From positions 1 to 35,273 of the forward strand of contig CATONV010000023.1 of assembly GCA_951801655.1 (NCBI GenBank): a DNA stretch of 35,273 nucleotides. The letters run 5' to 3'. Numbering within the stretch: position 1 is the stretch's first letter; each line of letters begins with the position of its first letter. The notes under the pieces were generated by a model. That model saw only the letters and a list, made by a program, of their open reading frames with translations, was not told the origin of the DNA and did no database searches. Origin of the DNA: an uncultured Oscillospiraceae bacterium (GTDB lineage Bacteria > Bacillota > Clostridia > Oscillospirales > Oscillospiraceae). A program made the translations under genes and the position numbers. Positions 24,264 through 32,390 of the stretch are shown here, piece after piece.

Positions 24264-24291
24264 AGTATAACGTCTTTTTGTCATTTGTCAA
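24264..24291 (-). promoter_or_regulatory. Promoter of the gntR-ABC operon
   Basis: On the minus strand, TTGACA (24286-24291), 16 nt, TATACT (24264-24269), directly upstream of the palindromic operator. Confidence 0.75.
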
Positions 24292-24431
24292 GAGGGGCGC
24301 AGAAATTTTTTTGTGGGATTGCTGGTCCAAATTTACAGTCCCGGCGGGGGTTTTATTAGCACTCTAAGGGAATGTTTGTGAACGAAATGTAAATCCTTTC
24401 AAATTACTACCTGTTTTTTTAAAATTGGGGG
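24292..24431. other. Gap between divergent gntR-ABC and groESL operons
   Basis: The 394-base gap (24156-24549) holds the gntR promoter and operator on one side and the groESL promoter and CIRCE on the other. The AT-rich stretch between them contains only a lone TTAGCACTC half-site (24356-24364); no gene or clear hairpin is seen in it. Confidence 0.5.
24356..24364. promoter_or_regulatory. Lone CIRCE half-site
   Basis: TTAGCACTC is identical to the left half of the CIRCE element 116 bases downstream, but at the CIRCE spacing no matching right half is present. It may be a decayed or auxiliary HrcA site. Confidence 0.4.
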
Positions 24432-24460
24432 TTGATTTTTTGGCCGGAAGCGGTTATTAT
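24432..24460 (+). promoter_or_regulatory. Promoter of groESL
   Basis: TTGATT (24432-24437), 17 nt, TATTAT (24455-24460). The transcription start near 24467 places CIRCE in the first bases of the message. Confidence 0.7.
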
Positions 24461-24471
24461 CTTAACTGTGC

Positions 24472-24498
24472 TTAGCACTCGAATGAACTAAGTGCTAA
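24472..24498. promoter_or_regulatory. CIRCE element (HrcA operator)
   Basis: TTAGCACTC-N9-AAGTGCTAA matches the CIRCE consensus (TTAGCACTC-N9-GAGTGCTAA) with one mismatch. It sits just after the predicted groESL start site, the standard place for HrcA repression relieved by heat. The hrcA gene is not in this window. Confidence 0.93.
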
Positions 24499-24531
24499 AT
24501 CTAACTTTGTTGATCCTGAAAAATGAAGTGA

Positions 24532-24834
<303 letters not shown>

Positions 24835-24839
24835 GGATG

Positions 24840-24910
24840 TGCAGGGGCGCACATGGTGCGCCCGCCCTACAGACAGCTGCAAACTCGGGCGGATGATATC
24901 CGCCCCTACA
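24840..24910. repeat. Dispersed palindromic GCAGGGGCG repeat, copy 3, inside the groESL operon
   Basis: TGCAGGGGCG at the left and CGCCCCTACA at the right, with internal hairpins GGGCGCACATGGTGCGCCC and GGGCGGATGATATCCGCCC. It fills most of the groES-groEL intergenic space. Confidence 0.75.
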
Positions 24911-24954
24911 CCGGGTTTTACGACCCGATTCAAAATTTGATTATTTGGAGGTAA

Positions 24955-26586
<1,632 letters not shown>

Positions 26587-26630
26587 GTAAGGAGTACCGA
26601 TAACCCTGCCAGCGCGGGATGAATAAAGAG

Positions 26631-26686
26631 ATAACCGCAAATGAAATAACTGCAAGTCATCATTCAGATGGCTTGCGGTTATTTTC
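26631..26686 (+). terminator. Terminator of groESL
   Basis: Two nested pairings: ATAACCGCAA with TTGCGGTTAT, and GCAAGTCATC with GATGGCTTGC (one G-U), then TTTTCCCTT. The alternative stems share the TTGC segment. Confidence 0.7.
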
Positions 26687-26778
26687 CCTTATGTCCGATC
26701 TCCTGCACGAAGGCCAATCGCGTTAACATTTGAAAAATAACGGGATATCTGTTGCTTCGTTCATCCCCCGGGGCGGGA

Positions 26779-27354
26779 TCACTTGCTTCCGTTTTTCACT
26801 TTGCAGATCAGTTGAGTCATCGTCCCCATGGGGCAATATACACACCAGCTGCGGGGCTTGAACAAAATCATAGTGATGAGTCCCAGCACTGTGGAGGTCA
26901 GCATTACGCTGTAGAAACCGAAGGCAAATTGAGCCACGCCGGGATGAAACAGGGTTCCGTGATAGGCCCAATTCCATGGCAGCTTGAAGGTCCAGAGTAA
27001 GGTGACCACCTGCCGAAGATTCTGTGCCCCGGCAAAAACCAGGTATGTATTCCAAAGCATCTGGAAAAACATGATAAAAAACCAGATCAGGAAGCCATAG
27101 CGAAAGGCCTTGCTTTTCATCCACTTAGGAATATCCTTCTTTCGAGAGAGACCAAATCGCCCCCCCAGCAGACCGAACACCTGTCCCCGACCGCAGTAGC
27201 GGTTGCAGTAGCCCTTTGTCCCCCGGGCGACGGCAATGATCAGAGGAATGAAAAAGAAAAACAGTCCAATCCAGGCGAACAGGATGTTGAAGAAGCCCAA
27301 AATCAGATAGGTCAGTTCCACGATCCACAGGTAGTCGTACCAATGCTTTTTCAT
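26779..27354 (-). CDS. Membrane Fe-S protein of the NapH/Fer4_5 type
   Basis: A 191-aa integral membrane protein with four to five helices and two short cysteine motifs on the cytoplasmic side: CNRYC (Cys50, Cys54) and CVYCPMG (Cys171, Cys174). This is the pattern of the Fer4_5/NapH-like family, which carries electrons between quinol or a periplasmic partner and soluble ferredoxins. One of the usual CPxG elements is CGRG here (54-57). It overlaps the ferredoxin gene by 4 bases (ATGA), so the two proteins are probably redox partners. The final electron acceptor is not visible. Confidence 0.8.
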   Translation of the reverse strand: MKKHWYDYLWIVELTYLILGFFNILFAWIGLFFFFIPLIIAVARGTKGYCNRYCGRGQVFGLLGGRFGLSRKKDIPKWMKSKAFRYGFLIWFFIMFFQMLWNTYLVFAGAQNLRQVVTLLWTFKLPWNWAYHGTLFHPGVAQFAFGFYSVMLTSTVLGLITMILFKPRSWCVYCPMGTMTQLICKVKNGSK

Positions 27355-27563
27355 GTCTCAACCTCCCGAATTTCAATGACGCTGGCCGGACACTCTCTGG
27401 CGCACTTCCCGCAGCCCACGCACTTGCTCCCATCCACCTGGGCCGCCACGCCCTTGACAACCTGGATCGCGGACAGCGGGCAGACTTTTGCGCAGCAGCC
27501 GCAGGCAACGCAGTCGTTCTGATTTACCGCTGCTTTGCGGCGTTTCTTTTTAACTGAGTCCAT
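27351..27563 (-). CDS. Ferredoxin with two [4Fe-4S] clusters
   Basis: A 70-aa protein with two CxxCxxCxxxCP motifs: Cys18/21/24/28 and Cys48/51/54/58, as in bacterial dicluster ferredoxins, plus a basic N-terminal tail (KKKRRKAA). It shuttles low-potential electrons, here probably to or from the membrane Fe-S protein encoded next. GGAGG lies 8 bases before the ATG. The promoter region contains a TGTGA-N5-TCACA box shared with the thioredoxin operon. Confidence 0.93.
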   Translation of the reverse strand: MDSVKKKRRKAAVNQNDCVACGCCAKVCPLSAIQVVKGVAAQVDGSKCVGCGKCARECPASVIEIREVET

Positions 27564-27618
27564 ACTCTATGCCTCCTGCATTTTGTGATCTCCGCATACA
27601 GCGGGGCTCTTTTATCTC

Positions 27619-27660
27619 AGCATACCCCATTTTTTCAGTTCCTTCTGTGACGACATCACA
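27619..27660 (-). promoter_or_regulatory. Promoter and Crp/Fnr-type box of the ferredoxin operon
   Basis: On the minus strand, TGTGATGTCGTCACA (27646-27660), 21 nt, then -10 TATGCT (27619-27624). The box is centred about 41 bases before the predicted start, the class II activator position. No good -35 is present, as expected for an activator-dependent promoter. The same layout occurs at 31763-31804. Confidence 0.7.
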
Positions 27661-27662
27661 TA

Positions 27663-27700
27663 ATAAAAGCGACTCGGAATGTAAACCGCATCGCTTTTAT
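27663..27700 (-). terminator. Terminator after the DUF134-NifX gene
   Basis: ATAAAAGCGA/TCGCTTTTAT stem with an 18-nt loop; on the minus strand the last arm itself supplies the T-rich end. It separates the gene from the ferredoxin promoter. Confidence 0.65.
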
Positions 27701-27737
27701 CATGCTATGTTCAGGACGATACCAGCTTATACCTATT

Positions 27738-28508
27738 TCAGCCGCAGGAGTGATGCCCGCAGCCGTGATCGCCGCAGGCGTGGTCTCCTCCCTGGTGATC
27801 GTGATGGTCGCATCGGACATTGGGATCGAAGTTCAAACTGCCTGCAGCCAGAGACTGCGCCGCCTGGTCCACACTGCCGGACACACCGCCATACAACTGG
27901 ATGCCCGCCGCCGCCAGAGCCGCTTGGGCGCCGCCGCCGATGCCGCCGCAGATGAGGGCGTCCACATGCAGAGAACTCAGGACGCCTGCCAAAGCGCCGT
28001 GGCCGCTGCCATTGGTATCGATTATCTCTGAGGATACGATCTTACCGTTCTCCACGTCGTAGACCTTGAACTGCTTGGTGTGGCCGAAGTGCTGGAAGAC
28101 ATCTCCGTTTTCGTACGTAACTGCAATTCTCATCATAGCTTCTCCTTTCGGTTTTGCGTACTGTTGGTTGAATTTTTGTTTATAGCAATTGCTGCAGCCG
28201 CGGGCCTGGCTGCCTCCGTTGCAGAGCCGATAGTCTCCGCCCTCGATCCGCAGAGGCAGACCGTCCACCAGCATGTTCGCCAGCTTCTTTCTGGCGCTGG
28301 CATAGATCTGCTGCACAGTGGTGCGGGCCACTTGCATGAAATCTCCGCACTGTTCCTGGGAGAGGCCCTCCTTGTCGATGAGACGGATACTCTCATACTC
28401 GTCCACGGTCAGGATAATTTCCGATGTTTTAGTCTTGAGATTTCCCGGCAGAAATGTCACTGTCTGCGGAAAATCACAAACGCGCCGGCATTTTCTTGGC
28501 CTTGACAT
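27738..28508 (-). CDS. DUF134 DNA-binding domain fused to a NifX-like domain
   Basis: A 256-aa fusion. Residues 1-115 are DUF134: a PRKCRRV start, a sigma-region-4-like helix-turn-helix (about 36-82, LTVDEYESIRLIDKEGLSQE onward) and a cysteine cluster (Cys96, Cys105, Cys108). Residues about 126-228 are the NifX/NafY-type domain (MRIAVTYENGDVFQHFGH, then ICGGIGGGAQAAL), which binds Fe-S or Mo-Fe clusters in nitrogenase maturation and has non-nitrogenase relatives. The tail (233-256) has seven His and four Cys, a likely metal site. A ribosome site lies inside the gene before Met125. The start at 28508 follows GGAGG. It probably regulates or services Fe-S metabolism. Confidence 0.87.
   Translation of the reverse strand: MSRPRKCRRVCDFPQTVTFLPGNLKTKTSEIILTVDEYESIRLIDKEGLSQEQCGDFMQVARTTVQQIYASARKKLANMLVDGLPLRIEGGDYRLCNGGSQARGCSNCYKQKFNQQYAKPKGEAMMRIAVTYENGDVFQHFGHTKQFKVYDVENGKIVSSEIIDTNGSGHGALAGVLSSLHVDALICGGIGGGAQAALAAAGIQLYGGVSGSVDQAAQSLAAGSLNFDPNVRCDHHDHQGGDHACGDHGCGHHSCG
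28134..28149 (-). promoter_or_regulatory. Internal ribosome binding site before the NifX domain
   Basis: On the minus strand, GAAAGGAGA lies a few bases before two consecutive ATG codons (Met125-Met126 of the fusion). It would give a free 132- or 131-aa NifX-domain protein. Confidence 0.55.
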
Positions 28509-28531
28509 ACCACACCTCCTTCGGCTGTTCC

Positions 28532-28598
28532 ATTGTAGTTCAATTTACGGCATATGTCAATCATAATTGTTGACATATGCCGTAAATTGGGCTATAAT
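28532..28598. promoter_or_regulatory. Mirror-image divergent promoters within a 20-bp perfect inverted repeat
   Basis: Arms 28541-28560 and 28570-28589 are perfect reverse complements with a 9-base spacer. Each arm begins at its inner end with TTGACA. Rightward: TTGACA (28570-28575), 17 nt, TATAAT (28593-28598) for the Crp/Fnr gene. Leftward: TTGACA (28560-28555), 17 nt, TACAAT (28537-28532) for DUF134-NifX. Confidence 0.88.
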
Positions 28599-28618
28599 CT
28601 ATTGTGGGGGGGCAGAGA

Positions 28619-29272
28619 ATGAGACTTGAACACGTTTTCCCTGTATGGGATCAACTAAATATGACGCAGAAAAACCGCATACTGAACAGCCTGATCACAC
28701 GGCAAATTAAAAAGGGAACGATGATTCACAATGGGAGTATGGACTGTACCGGCTTGCTGCTGGTAAAGCACGGCCAGCTGCGAGCCTACATTCTCTCCGA
28801 CGAGGGACGGGAGATCACCCTCTATCGGCTGTTCGACATGGATATGTGTCTGTTTTCAGCCTCCTGCGTTATGCGCTCCATTCAGTTTGATGTGACCATT
28901 GAAGCGGAAAAGGATACCGACCTGTGGATCATTCCTGCGGAGATCTATAAAAACATCATGGAAGAGTCTGCGCCGGTGGCGAATTACACCAACGAGATAA
29001 TGGCCTCTCGCTTTTCGGATGTGATGTGGCTGATGGAGAACATCATGTGGAAGAGTCTTGACAAGCGGCTGGCCGCGTTTTTGCTGGAGGAGAGTACGCT
29101 GGAGGGGGACAACACGCTGAAGCTTACCCACGAGATCATCGCCAACCACCTTGGCACCGCCCGGGAGGTGGTTACCCGGATGCTCCGCTATTTCCAGAGA
29201 GAGGGCGTGGTGAAGCTGGCCCGGGGTACGGTGGAAATTACGGATGAAGAAAAGCTGCGGCAAATGTCCTGA
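28619..29272 (+). CDS. Crp/Fnr-family transcriptional regulator
   Basis: A 217-aa regulator with an N-terminal cyclic-nucleotide-fold sensor (about 15-115, with GLLLVKHGQLRAYILSDEGREITLY) and a C-terminal winged helix (about 145-212). The recognition helix reads TAREVVTRML (180-189); Arg182, Glu183 and Arg187 have the spacing of the E. coli CRP residues that read TGTGA. There is no N-terminal Fnr cysteine cluster, but Cys77 and Cys83 (CLFSASC) lie in the sensor, a pattern common in clostridial members. The ATG at 28619 follows GGGGGG closely after the transcription start. It probably activates the two neighbouring operons that carry TGTGA-N5-TCAC boxes. Confidence 0.9.
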   Translation: MRLEHVFPVWDQLNMTQKNRILNSLITRQIKKGTMIHNGSMDCTGLLLVKHGQLRAYILSDEGREITLYRLFDMDMCLFSASCVMRSIQFDVTIEAEKDTDLWIIPAEIYKNIMEESAPVANYTNEIMASRFSDVMWLMENIMWKSLDKRLAAFLLEESTLEGDNTLKLTHEIIANHLGTAREVVTRMLRYFQREGVVKLARGTVEITDEEKLRQMS

Positions 29273-29277
29273 ATCAT

Positions 29278-29314
29278 AAAACGCCTCCTGTACTGATGCA
29301 CAAGAGGCGTTTTT
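29278..29314. terminator. Bidirectional terminator between crp/fnr and the convergent sulfur operon
   Basis: AAAACGCCTC/GAGGCGTTTT stem with a 16-nt loop and a TTTTT end, with an A-run on the left that serves the opposite strand. Confidence 0.82.
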
Positions 29315-29322
29315 GACGAGGT

Positions 29323-31017
29323 TCAGACCTGATCCATACCGCAGGCGGCGGCCGATTCGATGAGACAGCGATCATTGACCACCGTGTTGTAGAACCGGAA
29401 CCCGCCGGAGAAATTATAGCAATCGAAGCCCTTTCCGGCCAGGATGCGGCAGGCGATATAGCTGCGCAGGCCGCTCTGACAGATGACATACACCGGCTTG
29501 CCCTTGTCCAGCTCACCCAGCCTCTCCCGCAGCTCATCCACGGGGATGTTGGCAAAGCCCTCGATGTGTCCGCAGGCAAATTCCTCCGCTGTGCGGGCAT
29601 CCAGCAGGGTTACGCTGCCGTCCCGGGGCAGATTGGAGACATCCTCAATCCGGAACTGCTTCACAAGTCCCATAGCCAGGTTTTCCGCCATGAAGCCCGC
29701 CATATTTACTGGGTCCTTGGCAGAGGAGTAGGGCGGCGCGTAGGCCAGGTCCAGTTCCTTTAGCTGGATGGCCGTCAGTCCGGCGCGGATAGCGGTGGCC
29801 AATACGTCAATCCGCTTATCCACGCCCTCGTAGCCCACAATCTGGGCCCCCAGCAGGCGGTAGGTCTCCCGTTCAAAGATCACCTTCATTGTCATCAGCT
29901 TCCCGCCTGGGTAGTAGCCCGCGTGGCTCATAGGGGACAAGACCACCGTATCCACGTCCAGGCCGGCCTTTTTGGCGTTGGTCTCGTTGACGCCGGTAGC
30001 GGCCGCCGTCATATCAAAGAGCTTGATGACCGAGCTGCCCTGACTGCAGGAGTACCGGCTGTCGCCGCCGCAGATGTTGTCCGCCGCGATGCGGCCCTGC
30101 TTGTTGGCGGGGCCTGCCAGGGAGATTACCGTGTCCTGTCCAGTGACGAAATGCCTCACCTGGACGGCGTCCCCCACGGCGTAGATATCCGGGGCGGAGG
30201 TCTCCATCCGGTCGTTGACCGCGATGCTGCCCTTGACGCCCAGCTCCAGTCCCGCTTCCTTGGCCAGCGTGGTGTCGGGGGTGACGCCAATGGCCAGCAC
30301 CACCAGATCAGCATGGAGAGGGTCCTCTTCCTTCAGCAGCACATCCACGCCGCCGTCCCTCTCCGCAAACCCCTCCACCGTGTGGCCCAGGGCCAGCTTC
30401 ACGCCGTGCTTTCGCACCTCGGCGTGGATAAACGCCGCCATGTCCGGGTCGAAGGGATTCATCAGCTGCCTGGGGCGCTGGACGATGGTGACCTCCATCC
30501 CCAGCTCCCGCAGATTTTCCGCCAGCTCCAGGCTGATGAAGCCGCCGCCCGCCAGCACGGCGGACCTGGGGCGGTGACCGTCGATGTATTCCCTGATGCG
30601 GAAGGTGTCCTCCACGGTGCGCAGCGTGAACAGCTTATCCAGTCCCACGCCGGGGAGACGGGGCTGAGTGGGCTTGGCGCCGGGGGAGAGGATGAGCTTG
30701 TCGTAGGTTTCCTCAAATTCCGCCCCTGTCTCCAGATTTTTGACGGAAACGGTCTTTTTCTCGGGATGGATGGCGGTGACCTCGTGGCGTACCCGCATAT
30801 CCACCCGGAAGCGGGCAAAAAAGCTCTCCGGCGTCTGGAGGGTGAGGGCTTCGGGGTCTCCAATGACCCCGCCGATGTAGTAGGGCAGGCCGCAGTTGGC
30901 GTAGGAGACGTACCCCGACCTCTCAAAGACCACGATCTCCGCCCTCTCGTCCAGTCGGCGCAGCCGGGCCGCCGCCGTGGCCCCTCCTGCCACGCCGCCG
31001 ATGATGACTACTTTCAT
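29323..31017 (-). CDS. CoA-disulfide-reductase-like flavoenzyme with C-terminal rhodanese domain
   Basis: A 564-aa fusion. Residues 1-450 are a pyridine nucleotide-disulfide oxidoreductase of the CoADR/NADH oxidase group: FAD loop GGVAGGATAAARLRR (7-21), the active Cys42 in SYANCGLPYYIGG, an NAD(P) loop around residues 155-175 (LAGGGFISLELAENL) and the FAD-binding VGDAV. Residues about 455-564 are a rhodanese domain with Cys513 in CQSGLRS. Such fusions reduce CoA persulfides or polysulfides with NAD(P)H. The ATG at 31017 follows the rhodanese gene stop by one base; AAAGGTGG is the ribosome site. Last gene of the trx operon. Confidence 0.9.
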   Translation of the reverse strand: MKVVIIGGVAGGATAAARLRRLDERAEIVVFERSGYVSYANCGLPYYIGGVIGDPEALTLQTPESFFARFRVDMRVRHEVTAIHPEKKTVSVKNLETGAEFEETYDKLILSPGAKPTQPRLPGVGLDKLFTLRTVEDTFRIREYIDGHRPRSAVLAGGGFISLELAENLRELGMEVTIVQRPRQLMNPFDPDMAAFIHAEVRKHGVKLALGHTVEGFAERDGGVDVLLKEEDPLHADLVVLAIGVTPDTTLAKEAGLELGVKGSIAVNDRMETSAPDIYAVGDAVQVRHFVTGQDTVISLAGPANKQGRIAADNICGGDSRYSCSQGSSVIKLFDMTAAATGVNETNAKKAGLDVDTVVLSPMSHAGYYPGGKLMTMKVIFERETYRLLGAQIVGYEGVDKRIDVLATAIRAGLTAIQLKELDLAYAPPYSSAKDPVNMAGFMAENLAMGLVKQFRIEDVSNLPRDGSVTLLDARTAEEFACGHIEGFANIPVDELRERLGELDKGKPVYVICQSGLRSYIACRILAGKGFDCYNFSGGFRFYNTVVNDRCLIESAAACGMDQV

Positions 31018-31018
31018 T

Positions 31019-31339
31019 TCAGTGTTCCACCTTTCCTGTGTAGGCGGCAATGCCGCCGATATTTTTCGCGTTGGGATAGCCCATCTGGTTCAGCAGCCTT
31101 ACCGCCTGGCCACTCCTGGCCCCGCTGTGGCAGTATACAAAAAGCAGGGTATCCTGATCGGCAGGCAGCCCATCTTTCCCGCCGAGAGACTGCAGGGGAG
31201 AGTTGATACTGCCGGGGATATGTCCGCCCCGATATTCCTGGGGAGTTCGGACATCCAGCAGTACCGCACCGGGCGTACCCTGAAACTCCTTTACCCCCTG
31301 GTTGATATCAAGGCCTTTCAGAAAATCGAAAAATCCCAT
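31019..31339 (-). CDS. Single-domain rhodanese
   Basis: A 106-aa sulfurtransferase. Rhodanese motifs: LLDVRTPQEYRGGHIPGSIN (27-46), catalytic Cys70 in CHSGARSG, and GYPNAKNIGGI near the C-terminus. It carries sulfane sulfur as a persulfide, probably exchanging with the thioredoxin and the CoADR-rhodanese encoded on either side. AAAGGGGG precedes the ATG at 31339; a longer in-frame start lies inside the trx gene. Confidence 0.9.
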   Translation of the reverse strand: MGFFDFLKGLDINQGVKEFQGTPGAVLLDVRTPQEYRGGHIPGSINSPLQSLGGKDGLPADQDTLLFVYCHSGARSGQAVRLLNQMGYPNAKNIGGIAAYTGKVEH

Positions 31340-31352
31340 CCCTGATCCCCCT

Positions 31353-31658
31353 TTACAGCATGGCAAGGATCTGTGCCTTGTGTCTAACCCCTGCAGCCTG
31401 ATTGGTCACCTTGCCGTTTTTCAGTACCACCAGGGTGGGGATACTCATGATGCCGAACTGACCAGCCAGCTCCGGCTGCTCATCCACGTTGACCTTGCCG
31501 ACTTTGAGATCGCCCCTCTCAGCCGCGATCTCATCCACAATAGGGCTGACCATCCGGCAGGGACCGCACCAGGACGCCCAGAAGTCCAGCAGGACAGGTT
31601 TCTCAGAGTGTATCACTTCGTTCTGAAAATTGGTTTTATTGATGTTGACAGCAGACAT
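31353..31658 (-). CDS. trxA: Thioredoxin
   Basis: A 101-aa thioredoxin with the WCGPC active site (Cys31, Cys34) in FWASWCGPCRMVSP, then KVNVDEQPELAGQFGIMSIPTL with the cis-proline. It reduces disulfides and persulfides. The ATG at 31658 follows AAGGAG. It heads the trx - rhodanese - CoADR operon, whose promoter carries a TGTGA-N5-TCAC box. Confidence 0.94.
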   Translation of the reverse strand: MSAVNINKTNFQNEVIHSEKPVLLDFWASWCGPCRMVSPIVDEIAAERGDLKVGKVNVDEQPELAGQFGIMSIPTLVVLKNGKVTNQAAGVRHKAQILAML

Positions 31659-31762
31659 ATTGCGATTCTCCTTTTTCTTTTGTGATTTTATGATGATTTG
31701 TTTTTTCAATGCTGCTTGATGATGTTGTGTGTGAGGTTTCAATTGTTCTTTTTCATGGCTGT

Positions 31763-31804
31763 AGTATACCCAAGGGGGCGGAATTGTTCCGTGATGTAAT
31801 CACA
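31763..31804 (-). promoter_or_regulatory. Promoter and Crp/Fnr-type box of the trx-rhodanese-CoADR operon
   Basis: On the minus strand, TGTGATTACATCACG (31790-31804), 21 nt, then -10 TATACT (31763-31768), with no good -35. The box centre lies about 41 bases before the predicted start. Spacing is identical to the ferredoxin operon promoter at 27619-27660. Confidence 0.7.
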
Positions 31805-31810
31805 TAAGCA

Positions 31811-31841
31811 GAAAAGAGAGGCTGTGCCAAAACACAGCCTC
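31811..31841 (-). terminator. Terminator of the 40-aa gene
   Basis: GAGGCTGTG/CACAGCCTC stem with a 6-nt loop; on the minus strand it is followed by TCTTTTC. It also insulates the trx promoter from upstream transcription. Confidence 0.7.
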
Positions 31842-31953
31842 CTTCCACAGGAACAAATATTAACTTGTGCGGGCTGACGACTCTCAAATCGTTCCTGAGC
31901 GCCGGGTTCCCAGACTCCGAACGTTTGTGCAAAGAGGGGCTTCGACGGGCCCG

Positions 31954-32076
31954 TTAAGCGGCGGAGGCGGCCAGCTCTTCCCGGGCCTCCCTCTCGTTGT
32001 CGGCCGAGAAGCAAAACCGCCCGGCCCAGTCGTAGACCTCCACGTGTCCTCTTACCCAAACAATGCTGTAATCCAT
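31954..32076 (-). CDS. Small 40-aa protein of unknown function
   Basis: Begins MDYSIVWVRGHVEVYDWAGR and ends in an acidic helix. It is predicted as a beta-hairpin followed by one helix, soluble, with one cysteine (Cys22). AAAGGAG lies 9 bases before the ATG, and a terminator hairpin follows. I recall similar short proteins in Oscillospiraceae but no assigned function. It is divergent from the DUF3006-like gene. Confidence 0.65.
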   Translation of the reverse strand: MDYSIVWVRGHVEVYDWAGRFCFSADNEREAREELAASAA

Positions 32077-32092
32077 AGCGTCTTGCTCCTTT

Positions 32093-32118
32093 CTTGTATT
32101 GTGGCCTCAGTATACAAG
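32093..32118. promoter_or_regulatory. Inverted repeat between two divergent small genes
   Basis: CTTGTAT and ATACAAG arms with a 12-base spacer lie between the 40-aa gene and the DUF3006-like gene. Possible operator; no convincing promoter pair was found for either gene. Confidence 0.35.
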
Positions 32119-32165
32119 AGAAGCAGTACTATAAACCGGACTTTTTTTGAAAGGAGGGAATTTTA

Positions 32166-32327
32166 TTGGACACAATTTTTTATACCGTCCGGGCCATCAA
32201 CGGCGATTACGCCGATCTGATCACCGACGACGGCCAGGAGCACTCTATCACTATGTTCCTGCTTCCCGAGGGCACCACCCTGGGCAGCCGGCTGAAGCTG
32301 GAGAACTTCCAGTGGGAGCTGGTGTAG
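32166..32327 (+). CDS. DUF3006-like small protein
   Basis: A 53-aa protein beginning MDTIFYTVRAINGDYADLI (TTG start read as Met) and containing FLLPEGTTLGSRLKLEN. The short beta pattern 'GDYA..ITDDG..HSI....LPEG...GS.L' fits DUF3006-type domains. AAAGGAGG lies 8 bases before the TTG; no ATG is available upstream. Function unknown. The larger gene at 32391 follows 63 bases later on the same strand and may be co-transcribed. Confidence 0.6.
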   Translation: MDTIFYTVRAINGDYADLITDDGQEHSITMFLLPEGTTLGSRLKLENFQWELV

Positions 32328-32390
32328 GTTAAGTTTCCCGCCACCTCTGCCGATAGACAGGTATGGAATAAACAGCAGAGGAGGCTGCCC

